Source: Pseudocercospora fijiensis CIRAD86
Lineage: Eukaryota; Ascomycota; Dothideomycetes; Mycosphaerellales; Mycosphaerellaceae
DNA: 64,000 nucleotides
NCBI RefSeq assembly: GCF_000340215.1
Contig: NW_006921532.1
Location: 11,509,501-11,573,500, forward strand
Direction of reading: 5' to 3'
Position numbers and translations under genes: made by a program. Below are positions 22,174 to 31,651 of this stretch, one piece after another. The notes under the pieces are model-generated. The model was not told the DNA's origin. It saw only the letters and a program-made list of their open reading frames with translations, and did not search any database. Every line of letters starts with the position of its first letter. Position 1 is the first letter of the stretch.

Positions 22174-23330
22174 ATGGAAGATATCATCGCATTCATTGGT
22201 ACGCACGTACGTATCTTCAAGATTCAGATGTCGCCTCTAAGCTCTTCTTCAGGCATCGGAGCAATGGGATATGGCATGGCTGCGAATCTCAGAAAGAAGA
22301 TGCCACGTGAAGCTTCACTATATGTGAAACGATCCGAATGCCGATGCTTGCACGCGATTCGTCGCAGAATTCAGCAGCCATAGACATGTCGGAATTGTGG
22401 GCACGACAAAGGAAGCCGCTGAGAAAGCGGGCACAATAATATCGATGGTACCACGATCAGACGATGCTAGGAAGATATACCTGGATCCTCAAACAGGAGT
22501 GATTGCCGCCGTTTCGAGTATTGATCTGAAGAACACACTGCTTGTCGACAGTTCCACCATAGATCCTGCAACCACGAGAAATGTCGGCGAGAAATTGATG
22601 AAAGCAGGCGTAGGTACCTACGTTGATGCACCAGTCTCCGTAAGATACGAGCTGAGTTTCCGCATCTTCACAAAGCTCTACGACTAATAACCAAGTTCAG
22701 CTAGGGCGGCATAGCTCGCGCGGCAGACGGTGGCCTAGCTTCATGATCGGCCACCCACCCGCTGCATCTTCGACAAAAAAGCGAATCCAGTCACTGATTC
22801 ACCAAATGGGAAACCCTGGAAAGGTGTATTTCTGTGGCCCTCTCGGCTCAGGTCTGGCCGACAAAATCTCGAACAACTATCTCTCGGGCACATTTAATGT
22901 TGCCATCTCCCAAGCAATGTCGATTGGCATCCTCTCTGGTGTCGATCCCCAGACTCTTTTCAACGTGATCAAATCCTCATCCGGGCAATCTTGGATGGCT
23001 GAGAATCATCAACCTGTTCCAGGCTTAGTCGAGTCGGCGCCAAGTTCGCGAGGTTGGGAAAGGAGTTTGGGGCATGCGATGATGATGAAAGATCTAGGAC
23101 TGGGAGTTGCGGCCGCAAAGGAGGTGGGCATTGAGCCGACTATGGGTGATAGAGCATTGGAAATGTGAGTTACTTGCTCCAGCTTGGTTTCCACATGCGC
23201 TGACGTGGCACGCTTCATTCATTTCCAGGTACCAAAGAGCTTTCGAGGATGATCATGTCAAAGACCTGGACTACACAAGTATCTACAAGCTGATCAACAA
23301 AAATCTAACGAACAAGCAATCAATATTAGG
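22174..23330 (+). pseudogene. 3-hydroxyisobutyrate dehydrogenase, frameshifted
   Basis: Clear homology to the mitochondrial valine-pathway enzyme: GIGAMGYGMAANLRKKMP (NAD-binding start), SMVPRSDD, LLVDSSTIDPATT, VDAPVS, KISNNYLSGTF with the catalytic Lys, then PAPSS-like and MMMKDLGLG. Introns appear at 22199-22252, 22640-22704 (or to 22700) and 23165-23228. Frame breaks are visible. First, one extra base near 22326 separates LYV from NDPNADACTRF. Second, near 22740 the GGIARAADGGLA frame and the FMIGHPP frame differ by one base. Third, the last exon has no stop where the family ends and runs on to 23502, into the coding end of the neighbouring opposite-strand gene. So it is either a decayed gene or the assembly has single-base errors. 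The usual N-terminal targeting peptide is also missing. The end coordinate is approximate. Confidence 0.75.
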
Positions 23331-23379
23331 CATTTGTCAAGAAAACCGCTCAGGAAAGCTTGCCCTGCACCTTGATGTC

Positions 23380-24936
23380 TTAGTGAAACCAGATCAATGT
23401 TTCCAGCATAGAAGGCTCCATCGCTATACCCCAAGAGATCCTACCATCGTATTCGACCCTGCTCTCCGCTCTCCTTGTATCAGGCCAGCGACTTTGATCT
23501 GAATCAATGCGCCAGTGCTCGCCATTGATCCTTCGAAACGTCCATTTGGCTCTCCATGTTCTGTCTTCGATGTCGCACAGCAACGTTTCTTCACCACTAC
23601 TAGGATCCAACCCAACCCTGATCTCCAAGCTCCCATATCCAACATTTCTAAAGGTGCCAGCATACTGGTCCAAAGGCAGCGCGAGCGACACCGTCGGCCT
23701 CTCCGGCAAATTCGGAAGCACCCTCTTAAAAGCGTTCTCGCACTGCAGCGAAAACTCTTCAAACAATCTCGGCACCGCCGCTTCACACTGCTCAAATCCC
23801 CTCCTCTCTCCCTCTCCCTCTCCCAACGCCGCGTCCAAAAGCTCAAACAAAAGCCCTTTGAGCAAGAACCCCGAAATATCCCCATTACTCAAAAACGTCG
23901 CTCCCCAAGAAATCTCCGGACAGAGCATCACCCGACTTCCACCCCCCACAACCCCTCCAGCATGATAATACACCCTTCGTCCTTTATAAACCCCAACAAA
24001 CCACCCCAACGCATAATTCGCAAACCCGCCATCCAAAGGCACAGAATCCGCCCCTCTGGAAGTCGCCGGAATCCGAGACTTAAAAACCTCCTCCACAATC
24101 TCCTCACTCAAAGGCCCTCCTCCTCCTCTCCCAGGCGCCAGCAAACACCCCATCCACTTCGCAAAATCCTCCGCCGTGGAAATCACATACCCGGCACCCG
24201 TGACGCCCGATAGATCCATAAACGCCTCCTCCTTCAGCACCCCTTCGTTCTCACACCAAGAATACAACCTCGCCAAGTCTTCCCGCCGAGTCCCAGTGGT
24301 CTCTCTCAACCCCGCAAACGTATCCCTCATCCCCAACGGCTCAAAAATCCATCCCTGTAAAATATCCCCGAGATTTTCCTTCGCCACGACTTCCAAAGCG
24401 TGCGAAGCAGCCACATATCCCGTATTACAATACTCGAATCTCGTCCGAATCGCAAAGAGGGAATGGAGCGGCAGATTTCGCAAATTTCTCGTAATCAGTT
24501 TTGGAGTGTCCACGCCGTGAAATCCATAGGAAAGTTCATGACGCGTCATGCCGCTTCGATGAGATAACACATCTTCTAAAGTAACTTGCGCGGTACGGAC
24601 GGGGTCGGAGAGGAGGAAGTCTTCGGGGATGAGGGACGCGAGGGGGGTGGAGAAAGAAATTCGATTTTTTGCGGGTTTGGAGGTGTTGGTGGGGGAGTTT
24701 ATGTAGATTGCCCAGGCGGCGCAGAGCATGGCTTTTGTGGTTGAGCCGGCGTAGAAGAGGGTTTGGGAGGATTTTACTGGGGTGCGGGATTTGATGTCGG
24801 AGTAACCGTAGGCTTTGGAGGAGGTGTGGTTGTTGTGGATTATGGAGATGGAGGCTCCCGGACAGTGATGGCGTTGGAGGGTTTGGGTGACGAGGTGGTC
24901 GAAGGATGGGGTGAAGGGGGATTCTTGGTCTGGCAT
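23380..24936 (-). CDS. Class C beta-lactamase-fold serine hydrolase
   Basis: Intronless, 518 residues. The serine beta-lactamase/DD-peptidase fold is recognised by the SxxK motif (GSTTK, near residue 70, nucleophile Ser and base Lys), the YxN motif (YCNTGY, near 172) and the third-box YHAGG (near 331). A C-terminal beta-rich part (about 425-515; QYAGTFRNVGYGSLEIRVG) resembles the extra domain of D-aminopeptidase-like members. In fungi such proteins are intracellular or secreted esterases, amidases or lactone hydrolases of varied use; there is no signal peptide here, so cytosolic is likely. Substrate unknown. Codon use is strongly C-ending in the middle and G-ending at the 5' part. Confidence 0.85.
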   Translation of the reverse strand: MPDQESPFTPSFDHLVTQTLQRHHCPGASISIIHNNHTSSKAYGYSDIKSRTPVKSSQTLFYAGSTTKAMLCAAWAIYINSPTNTSKPAKNRISFSTPLASLIPEDFLLSDPVRTAQVTLEDVLSHRSGMTRHELSYGFHGVDTPKLITRNLRNLPLHSLFAIRTRFEYCNTGYVAASHALEVVAKENLGDILQGWIFEPLGMRDTFAGLRETTGTRREDLARLYSWCENEGVLKEEAFMDLSGVTGAGYVISTAEDFAKWMGCLLAPGRGGGGPLSEEIVEEVFKSRIPATSRGADSVPLDGGFANYALGWFVGVYKGRRVYYHAGGVVGGGSRVMLCPEISWGATFLSNGDISGFLLKGLLFELLDAALGEGEGERRGFEQCEAAVPRLFEEFSLQCENAFKRVLPNLPERPTVSLALPLDQYAGTFRNVGYGSLEIRVGLDPSSGEETLLCDIEDRTWRAKWTFRRINGEHWRIDSDQSRWPDTRRAESRVEYDGRISWGIAMEPSMLETLIWFH

Positions 24937-25440
24937 TGTGATGTGATGGTCTGAGGGTTTGCTGGTGGTTGATTTCTTGGTTGATCGGGTGAAAGTTTTT
25001 GTCGTTGATCCTCTAGTGGGATGCAGTCAGGAAGTGAACTTTCGTATATAAACAGCTGGAGCTGTCTTTTCTACAGGCAGACAGGCAGCTCCAGAGTGAT
25101 GTGGGGCACAAGAGGCGATCAGCCTTTAGTATGCATTCTTTTGCGGAGTTCGATCTTCAACTCCGGTTTGCGGGTCGCTCGTTGATGGAAGCTCCACGAG
25201 ATGCCAGCGTGTCCGTGGTGCGACTGTTGATAGTGGTACCATTCATTCACCGCTCCCGAGACTTTGCCAGGGTGTGGAATTAGGCTGATACATATTCGTC
25301 TGTATTCATTGGCTATACATAGTCAGCATCATATACAATCATTCAAAACCTTTCGCCCATGCGCAATTCTGTACAGCGCTGTCCCAGAACTCCTCGCTAA
25401 GCTCGCAAATGCAATGCTACTAAATATTCGACGTCTTCGC
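24937..25440. other. Intergenic 500 bp with TATA-like motif and inverted repeat
   Basis: Contains a TATATAAA-like sequence near 25045 and a 9-bp inverted repeat CTGGAGCTG (25056-25064) / CAGCTCCAG (25086-25094). Both are within 160 bp of the beta-lactamase-fold gene start. The right half is the 3' flank of the MFS gene. No further gene. Confidence 0.5.
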
Positions 25441-27246
25441 TCATCTCCTCACTCGTCGATCTGAAGATGAATCACTGCCAGCATCCTCTTCGTCGGTAGA
25501 CGTGCTTTCGTCCCACCCGTCTGCTTCCAGACCTGCACTTCGAATACCAAAGCTCATCAGGAATCCAATGAATGAAATGCCGCCAAAGATTCCAAATGCC
25601 ATTGCTTCTCCTTTAGGTTCAACATGAGTCGCGGCGCTGAAGAGTGAGCCGCTGATGAAAGGACCCACCGCACGTCCTGCTGCGCTGAGGGTTTGCGCTA
25701 GGCCATTGAGTGTTCCGAGCACAGCGTGTGATGGCGCACTATTGGTGATGAGCAGAAGTGCTGAAGTGAGACCGCCTACAGCGGCAACAGTCTTGATGAG
25801 GAGCACACCACCAAGCTCAACCCACAGCCACACCTTGCCCATTTGGGTGGCTTCATGGGTTCCATCGGAATTGTCCTTGTATCCTACCCACGGCATGAGA
25901 AGGAACGCCACCACGAAACCTGCGAGCCCGATACGATAAGTTGTCTTGTTGCCCATCTTCTCTCTCAACTTTCCAAAGATACCGACTTGGAAGATAATGG
26001 TCACAGATCCAGCAAATGCCAAACTTGTACCAATCTCTTCCGGCGACAGGTTGCGACCAGTTGGTGGTCTCGCTTCGGAGAAGATGGGATATAGTGAGTT
26101 GAAGCTCACGTTGCTCAGTTGAAAGATCAGGTACGAGATCAAGAGCAATATGGTGTCGCGATTGAATACGTCCTTTTTATCAAGCTCCTCCTGGTTGTGC
26201 GCGAAGAGTGAGGTTCTCTCATTAGGTTCGTCTTCGTCATCTTCGTCGTCGTCTTCGTCGTCGTCCTCATCTTCAATCACTTCTTCTGACGCAAGACGAT
26301 GTCCGCCGCTCGTTGTCTCGAAAGACTTCTGCGCTCTTCGCATGTATGTTGGCCTGGAGGAGCTCGTGAACTGCCATATCCAAGCAAATAAGCTTTCCAC
26401 TCGCTTCTTCAACGGCGGAAGCTCACCGCTTGTGTCCAGTGACTCGTTCAAGAAGATTGAAGTCAGCACGAAGTCGATTACTAGTACTCCAGCTGCAAAA
26501 AGATTTGGCAGCAAGTACGGGTATGGATTCGCCTTGCTCTTGTCAAATGGGTTCTGCCTGAAGACCAGTAGCCCGCCCACCAGCGGTCCTGTGATCCCAC
26601 CAATTCCGTAGATCACTGGCAAGTATGTGAAGGCTCGACCCTGGTTCGAGCGATCTGTAATTTCTCCCAAACACGTACTGATGACGCCCTGGTTGCCATT
26701 CACAAGTCCCATCAACGCCTGCACCACTATCGCCTGCCATAACGTCTTACTGAATCCGAATGCGACAAAACAGGCAGCGGTCAAAAGCGTCCCCGTCAGC
26801 ACAATTGGTTTCCGCCCAACTCTGTCCGATAACCAGCCCCACATAAAGTTGGTCGCGAATTGCGCCAGTGCGAATGCTGAAGCTATGAGGCCCACGTACA
26901 TGCCTATCTCTGCCTCTTCCACGTCTGGAAATGATGCTGCCATGTCTGGAAGGTATGGAGAGATGCTGTTCAGTGCCGTCTGCTCTGCCAATGCGATCAC
27001 GGCCAATATGGCGAGCTGAGCCTTCGGTAAGGGTGTTTCGTGGTGCGACTCGGAGTCATGGGATTCTGATCGACTGAGGTTTGAGGAGGACGGTGCAGGC
27101 GCGCCATTGGGTTTCATGTCCTGCTTGGGCGGCGGCTTTCCAGCGTTCTTGGGAGGCGCGGTGGGAAATGTCTGGTAGTGGATTGTCGAAGATGTGCGAT
27201 GGTGCAGACTTGGTTTCTGGGCGCGTCTTTCGGAAGAAGAAGGCAT
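25441..27246 (-). CDS. MFS transporter, DHA1 family, ZIFL/YCR023C-like
   Basis: 601 residues from the ATG at 27246; a longer frame from an upstream TTG is not used. Residues 1-80 are Ser/Pro/Lys-rich and cytosolic. Helices follow from about residue 85, with the loop 2-3 motif GWLSDRVGRKP and the helix 4-5 region GLVNGNQGVISTCLGEITDRSNQGRAF..GIGGITGPLVGG typical of tetracycline-resistance-like/ZIFL transporters. A long central cytosolic loop (about 290-380) carries a dense Asp/Glu run. Six more helices end near 580, then an acidic tail. Likely a proton-driven exporter of small molecules at the vacuole or plasma membrane; substrate unknown. Intronless. Confidence 0.83.
   Translation of the reverse strand: MPSSSERRAQKPSLHHRTSSTIHYQTFPTAPPKNAGKPPPKQDMKPNGAPAPSSSNLSRSESHDSESHHETPLPKAQLAILAVIALAEQTALNSISPYLPDMAASFPDVEEAEIGMYVGLIASAFALAQFATNFMWGWLSDRVGRKPIVLTGTLLTAACFVAFGFSKTLWQAIVVQALMGLVNGNQGVISTCLGEITDRSNQGRAFTYLPVIYGIGGITGPLVGGLLVFRQNPFDKSKANPYPYLLPNLFAAGVLVIDFVLTSIFLNESLDTSGELPPLKKRVESLFAWIWQFTSSSRPTYMRRAQKSFETTSGGHRLASEEVIEDEDDDEDDDEDDEDEPNERTSLFAHNQEELDKKDVFNRDTILLLISYLIFQLSNVSFNSLYPIFSEARPPTGRNLSPEEIGTSLAFAGSVTIIFQVGIFGKLREKMGNKTTYRIGLAGFVVAFLLMPWVGYKDNSDGTHEATQMGKVWLWVELGGVLLIKTVAAVGGLTSALLLITNSAPSHAVLGTLNGLAQTLSAAGRAVGPFISGSLFSAATHVEPKGEAMAFGIFGGISFIGFLMSFGIRSAGLEADGWDESTSTDEEDAGSDSSSDRRVRR
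26218..26290 (-). repeat. Asp/Glu-coding triplet repeat in MFS loop
   Basis: A run of TCTTCGTCGTC-type units (plus strand) codes for the acidic tract in the central loop of the transporter. Low complexity, probably length-variable. Confidence 0.75.
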
Positions 27247-27551
27247 AGTTTGAATTTGCTGCTGTGCAACCGTCGGGCATGGGCGGGCACTAGAGCTCGT
27301 AGTATCAACGATCTCTAGGCAGCCGTAGATGATACGAGATCGGCTCGGCAATGTCTGAGATGCAGGTCTTGCCGGCGTCTACATGTGGCTGCTCTGACTT
27401 CCAGGTGATTCTGTGCGCGCCAATGCTTCCAAGACAACGACCTCAATCCGCGTTCATCTTTCACACGCGACACAGACACAATGTCGTCGATCGTATCCCG
27501 GTATGACTGTGATATAGCGCTACCAATTGCACAGACGACGCCTTCAAAGCA
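27247..27551. other. Short intergenic region upstream of MFS gene
   Basis: Promoter and 5' leader of the MFS gene. No other feature recognised. Confidence 0.45.
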
Positions 27552-28010
27552 TCACGGCTTTCTCATCTTGGCTCTCAGGACATCTCGAATGCCATCTCTG
27601 GCCCCATCGCCCCAGGCTTCACTGATATCCAGCGGCGTGCGTCCCAATTCGTCTTCAAGGTCCGCATTTGCCCCAGCATCGAGCAAGAATTGCACAAGTT
27701 CGAGCGACGGCTTCTTCCCAAGAGCAGTACCCGACACAACCTTGTGCAAAGCGCAACCATTGACGCCCTCGGTCGCTTGATAGGGATCGGGAATCAAATC
27801 CAGGTCGGCACGCCGTATACCTTCTCACGCATGTATTTGACCACGTCAAGATCTTGATGGAGGGCCGCAATATGCAGCAGTCCGGCTTCATCAATGATCC
27901 GCGTGATGGACGCACCAATGAATGCATTTAATGCTGTCACGAATGAGAAATCTCCTAGATACATCATACATGCTGCGCGGGCAGATTCAAGGAGAACGTC
28001 TTAGGCTGTG
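27552..28010 (-). pseudogene. Ankyrin-repeat gene fragment with frameshift
   Basis: Minus strand. Two overlapping frames carry ankyrin repeats: upstream AGLLHIAALHQDLDVVKYMREK (27840-27905), downstream LELVQFLLDAGANADLEDELGRTPLDISEAWGD. The two are out of frame by one base near 27830, and no sensible GT..AG intron reconciles them. The upstream part meets a stop near 28000, so the fragment has no start codon. Either it is a decayed ankyrin gene or there is a missing G in the assembly. Ends are approximate. Confidence 0.55.
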
Positions 28011-28153
28011 AAAGTTTGGCTCCTTCAGCTCGAGGATGCACGAACACAATAATCTAGGATTCATCGATTCTTTCCAGGTTACCTCTCTACACAATAAACA
28101 CTACCCAGGTATCATCTATCCTATACCCACCCTATCCACACCCATCTCCATCC

Positions 28154-31081
28154 TCAAACCCCCAACCCAAAAGGATTAAACTTCACCTCCTGCCCCAAAT
28201 CCCTCGAACTCCACCCCAACCGCACCGTGAAATCCCCCTTCGGCAAAATCCAATTCTGGGCTTTAACGTCCCAAAAGCTGAGATCTCGTCTCGTCAATTC
28301 CAGCTTAACCTCTTCCCGCCTATCAGTCTCGACAAAGACTTTTTCAAAAGCTCGTAGCACTTTCACCGGCATGTCCACGAGTTCTCCATCGATGTCGCGG
28401 ACTTCGGGAGGGAAGGAGATGTAGAGCTGGACGACGGCGGAGCCGGAGACGGGACCGGTGTTGGCGAGGGAGGCTTGGATTGTGGCCACTTTGGTGAAGA
28501 GGTCGGGGTTTCCGCCTGGGCCGCCACCGGCTGGTGAGGGTGGGTGTGGGTTGCTGGGGTTGAAGGTGGGTGGGTAGTCTGGAGTTTGCTTTGGTGGGGT
28601 CGAGGTTGCTTTTTCGATGTAAGGGTAGATGTATTTCTTCAGCTTTCGGAAGCCCTCTGGGAAGACGGCCGTGCTTGAGCCCGGGATTGTGTTATCAAGT
28701 TGCGGCGGTTGTAGGCCATCTGGTCGCTTGGCTGGTTGATTGCCTCTCACAGTGATGGGATTGACGAGGATGGAAGATAGGTGGAATTGCGTGTATGAAA
28801 GGCCGTATCCGAACTCATATCGTGGCTCAATGTTGTGTTTGTCGAAGTAGCGGTAATCAATGTCAAGACCTTCGCTGAAGTTCTGCTGAGGTACGATATG
28901 ATTCGGCATTGTGAGGATCTTGCTTGATGGACCATAGTCATCTTCATTCTTCGCGATGGTGTAGGGTAGGCGACCAGATGGATTCACGTCGCCAAAAAGC
29001 ACATCTACTAGAGCGTTGCCAGACTCCTCACCAGGAAGATGAGCAAGCAACACGGCCTTGACTCCAGGAAGGTCAATCCATTTTTCCAAAATTGTTGGTC
29101 CCACCGCGTGAAGCACGACGACAGTGTTGGCTGCAGAACCACTTGACTTTCCGCACTTTTCGGCGACTGCGGCGATGAGAGCATCGCCATCCTTTTGCAC
29201 CTTCAATGCAGGCCGGTCGCCCTTGACATCACTCCAACTTAGAAAGCCTTCCCCTGAATCGGATGTCGCAAAGACGATACATAAATCTTGTTCCTCTGCA
29301 ATACGACCCGCAGATTTCGCAGCTTGCTCACGATGCGCAGTGATGGCTACGGCATCATGGTCAAAGGTTGCATTTAGTGCATCGAAAGGTGCAACAAGAT
29401 ATGGGAAGTCGGAGGCGCCAGAGCCCCAGCCTGCAGCGAGCGTGTACTCGTTGCAGCCGCGATCAACACATGCATTTGGTCCTCGTGGGTTGGCGAAGGC
29501 GTCTTCACCAAAGATGCCGACTCTGACCTTCTTCGAGGAGCTTGTTGTAGACGTAGTTTGGAGAATGTTTGAGCCGTCCTTGCTGATGGGTAAAACAGAG
29601 TCGTCGTTCTTGACCAGAACGATCCCCTCTGCAGCAATTTTCCGCGCGAGATTGTCGTGGTCTCCGCCTTCAGTGGTGTGTCGGACTGGCACAAACTTGT
29701 TCACGACGCCTTTCTCCTTACTTCCAGGTGAGCCAGGGTGCAAGATGTCAGTCTCCTTGTCACTCCAGCTGCTGAAGGTGGCGGCACTGCTCAAAGAGTT
29801 GTTGCCCCATTTATTCTTATCGTCTTGTCCAAGCTGATACCAAGCAGCGACAACTCGCAGGACCATGTCATTTAGGCGATCCATGGGCACCGAGCCATTC
29901 AAGATAGCGTGTGTAAGTTTGCCACCCCAAAGCGTCTCGCCATCCTGCCATCTAAGTCCATCTCCAGGCATGCTCATGTCCAGACCAGCTAGAGCACTCG
30001 CGACGCCTGATCGCTGGGCCAGCCAGTCGCTTTGAATAAAACCTTGAAAGCCCATTTCATCCTTGATGATGCCGTTCATGAGCTTGCTGTTCTGGCAGGC
30101 GTATGAATTGTTTACCTGGTTGTAGCTGCACATGACTGACGCAACACCAGCACGGATGGAATCGGCGAAGGGCCATGCATAGAGTTCGTGCAGAGAGCGA
30201 TCATCGATGTTGGAAGAGATGGCGTTCGGCGTGCCCCATTCCCATGACTGTCTGAAATGTTCCTGCTCATTGCCCACGAAATGTTTGGCTGTCGCGATGA
30301 CGCCAGAGTCCTGAATGCCGCGAATGGTTTGCGCAGCTGCAATGCCTTGGAGTACTGGATCAGACCCGAATCCTTCCCAATTTCTGCCTCCGGCCGGAAG
30401 ACGACCAAGCGGACCCATTGATGGTCCGAGGATTACATTGATGCCTTTCAGTCTGGCCTCAAGACCATGCGCCTTTCCTCGCTCGTACATTAAATCCTTG
30501 TTCCATGTTGCGCCGACGGTGATGCCTGCTGGGAAGGAGCTCGCGTTGTCAACGAATCGAAGACCGAGAGGACCGTCTTGTAAGCACAAGCTTGGAAAGG
30601 CGAGCCTGTCAACAGGCCCAGTGTTGCCTACACATGGCCCCATGGACCAGCCCGTGCCTGTAGTGATGTTCACCTTTTCCACCAATGTCATCTGCTTGAC
30701 CAAGTCCGCAGCCTTCGCATAGCTCTCTTTCCAGGATTTGAGCGTGCCGCCCTGTGGTGATGGATAGCATGGCTCTGACTGACCGTCTTCAGGAACACCT
30801 CCCACCTTAGTTACCCAGAGCCCACCAGCGCCAAGAAGTAGTATCAGTGTCACAAAGAACAGTCCAACTAGCATACAGCAGAAGCGGCTTGGCACCAGCC
30901 AGTTCTGCCAGCTGGGTTGACGCTTTCCGCTGAGCCATGCTGGTGTTCTTGATTCTTCAACGAGCGGATCGAGTTTCTCAAGCTCGCGGTCTGAGGCGTC
31001 TGATGATATCGAGTATCGGTCGAGGAAAGGGCTGGTCTCTGGTCGGTCCAGCTCGTAGGACTCGGGAGGTTTGAGAGGCAT
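28154..31081 (-). CDS. Membrane-anchored GH3 beta-glucosidase
   Basis: Intronless, 975 residues. A cytosolic N-terminus (about 1-66, with Asp/Glu-rich stretches) is followed by one transmembrane helix at about 67-91, giving a type II protein. The GH3 catalytic barrel runs from about 120, with DGPLGLRFVD, GRNWEGFGSDP, KHFVGNEQE, and the nucleophile Asp in IQSDW near residue 352. The second domain (about 490-740) contains SGEGF, a likely site of the acid/base Glu. A fibronectin III-like domain closes the protein (about 860-970). This is the bglE-like group of fungal beta-glucosidases that hydrolyse beta-1,4/1,3-glucosides outside the cell or in the secretory lumen. Not part of a visible cellulase cluster. 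Confidence 0.92.
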   Translation of the reverse strand: MPLKPPESYELDRPETSPFLDRYSISSDASDRELEKLDPLVEESRTPAWLSGKRQPSWQNWLVPSRFCCMLVGLFFVTLILLLGAGGLWVTKVGGVPEDGQSEPCYPSPQGGTLKSWKESYAKAADLVKQMTLVEKVNITTGTGWSMGPCVGNTGPVDRLAFPSLCLQDGPLGLRFVDNASSFPAGITVGATWNKDLMYERGKAHGLEARLKGINVILGPSMGPLGRLPAGGRNWEGFGSDPVLQGIAAAQTIRGIQDSGVIATAKHFVGNEQEHFRQSWEWGTPNAISSNIDDRSLHELYAWPFADSIRAGVASVMCSYNQVNNSYACQNSKLMNGIIKDEMGFQGFIQSDWLAQRSGVASALAGLDMSMPGDGLRWQDGETLWGGKLTHAILNGSVPMDRLNDMVLRVVAAWYQLGQDDKNKWGNNSLSSAATFSSWSDKETDILHPGSPGSKEKGVVNKFVPVRHTTEGGDHDNLARKIAAEGIVLVKNDDSVLPISKDGSNILQTTSTTSSSKKVRVGIFGEDAFANPRGPNACVDRGCNEYTLAAGWGSGASDFPYLVAPFDALNATFDHDAVAITAHREQAAKSAGRIAEEQDLCIVFATSDSGEGFLSWSDVKGDRPALKVQKDGDALIAAVAEKCGKSSGSAANTVVVLHAVGPTILEKWIDLPGVKAVLLAHLPGEESGNALVDVLFGDVNPSGRLPYTIAKNEDDYGPSSKILTMPNHIVPQQNFSEGLDIDYRYFDKHNIEPRYEFGYGLSYTQFHLSSILVNPITVRGNQPAKRPDGLQPPQLDNTIPGSSTAVFPEGFRKLKKYIYPYIEKATSTPPKQTPDYPPTFNPSNPHPPSPAGGGPGGNPDLFTKVATIQASLANTGPVSGSAVVQLYISFPPEVRDIDGELVDMPVKVLRAFEKVFVETDRREEVKLELTRRDLSFWDVKAQNWILPKGDFTVRLGWSSRDLGQEVKFNPFGLGV

Positions 31082-31651
31082 GGTGCATCGATGCCCTACA
31101 CCATCGATTGTATCGAGATTGTGGACGCGGCGTGACTGCAGCTTCGGCCGATACGGTAGCTGTGTATGTCAATGGAAGATGTTTCAGGACAGTAGTAGCC
31201 GCCGACGTGATGGATCAAGGAAAGTTTGTTTCAAAAGGGTTTGCTGAGTATTTGTGACTACATTCATGTGAACGGGGCGATTGCTCCAAGTGAGGAGGCA
31301 TGTGACATATGACAGCCGTGCGACTGCCGCGTCGTGCAAGTCGTGGCAATGGCAGCCAGACGTGAGATCCTTCATCTTCAGGAGGCACGAACAGTGAACA
31401 GTGACGATGCTGATCGCTCCCGCATAAGAGCCCTGCAGCTGCAGCGGACTTGGCTCCGTTCCCTACCATCACTCTTCAGCTGCCCAACTCTCTTTCTCTA
31501 ATCAAGTCTGCTTCATCAACGTATACGACAAATAACGGACTCTCACGTCAGGGCGATACCTCACTGCAGGCCAGCACATCAATGGAAAAATCCCGGAGAG
31601 AGAGAAATCGAGTGTCTTAGCCATCTCAGCAGATACCATAAACCTCATTTC
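31082..31651. other. Intergenic, promoter of beta-glucosidase gene
   Basis: 570 bp with no gene. It must contain the beta-glucosidase promoter (left) and the 3' flank of the next minus-strand gene. No motif claimed. Confidence 0.45.

Noticed and set aside
22640..22704. Explaining the dehydrogenase frame change by choosing a different 3' splice site
   Set aside because: Ending the intron at 22700 restores the downstream frame but turns the conserved GGI..ADGG stretch into unrelated residues, so a shift is still required.
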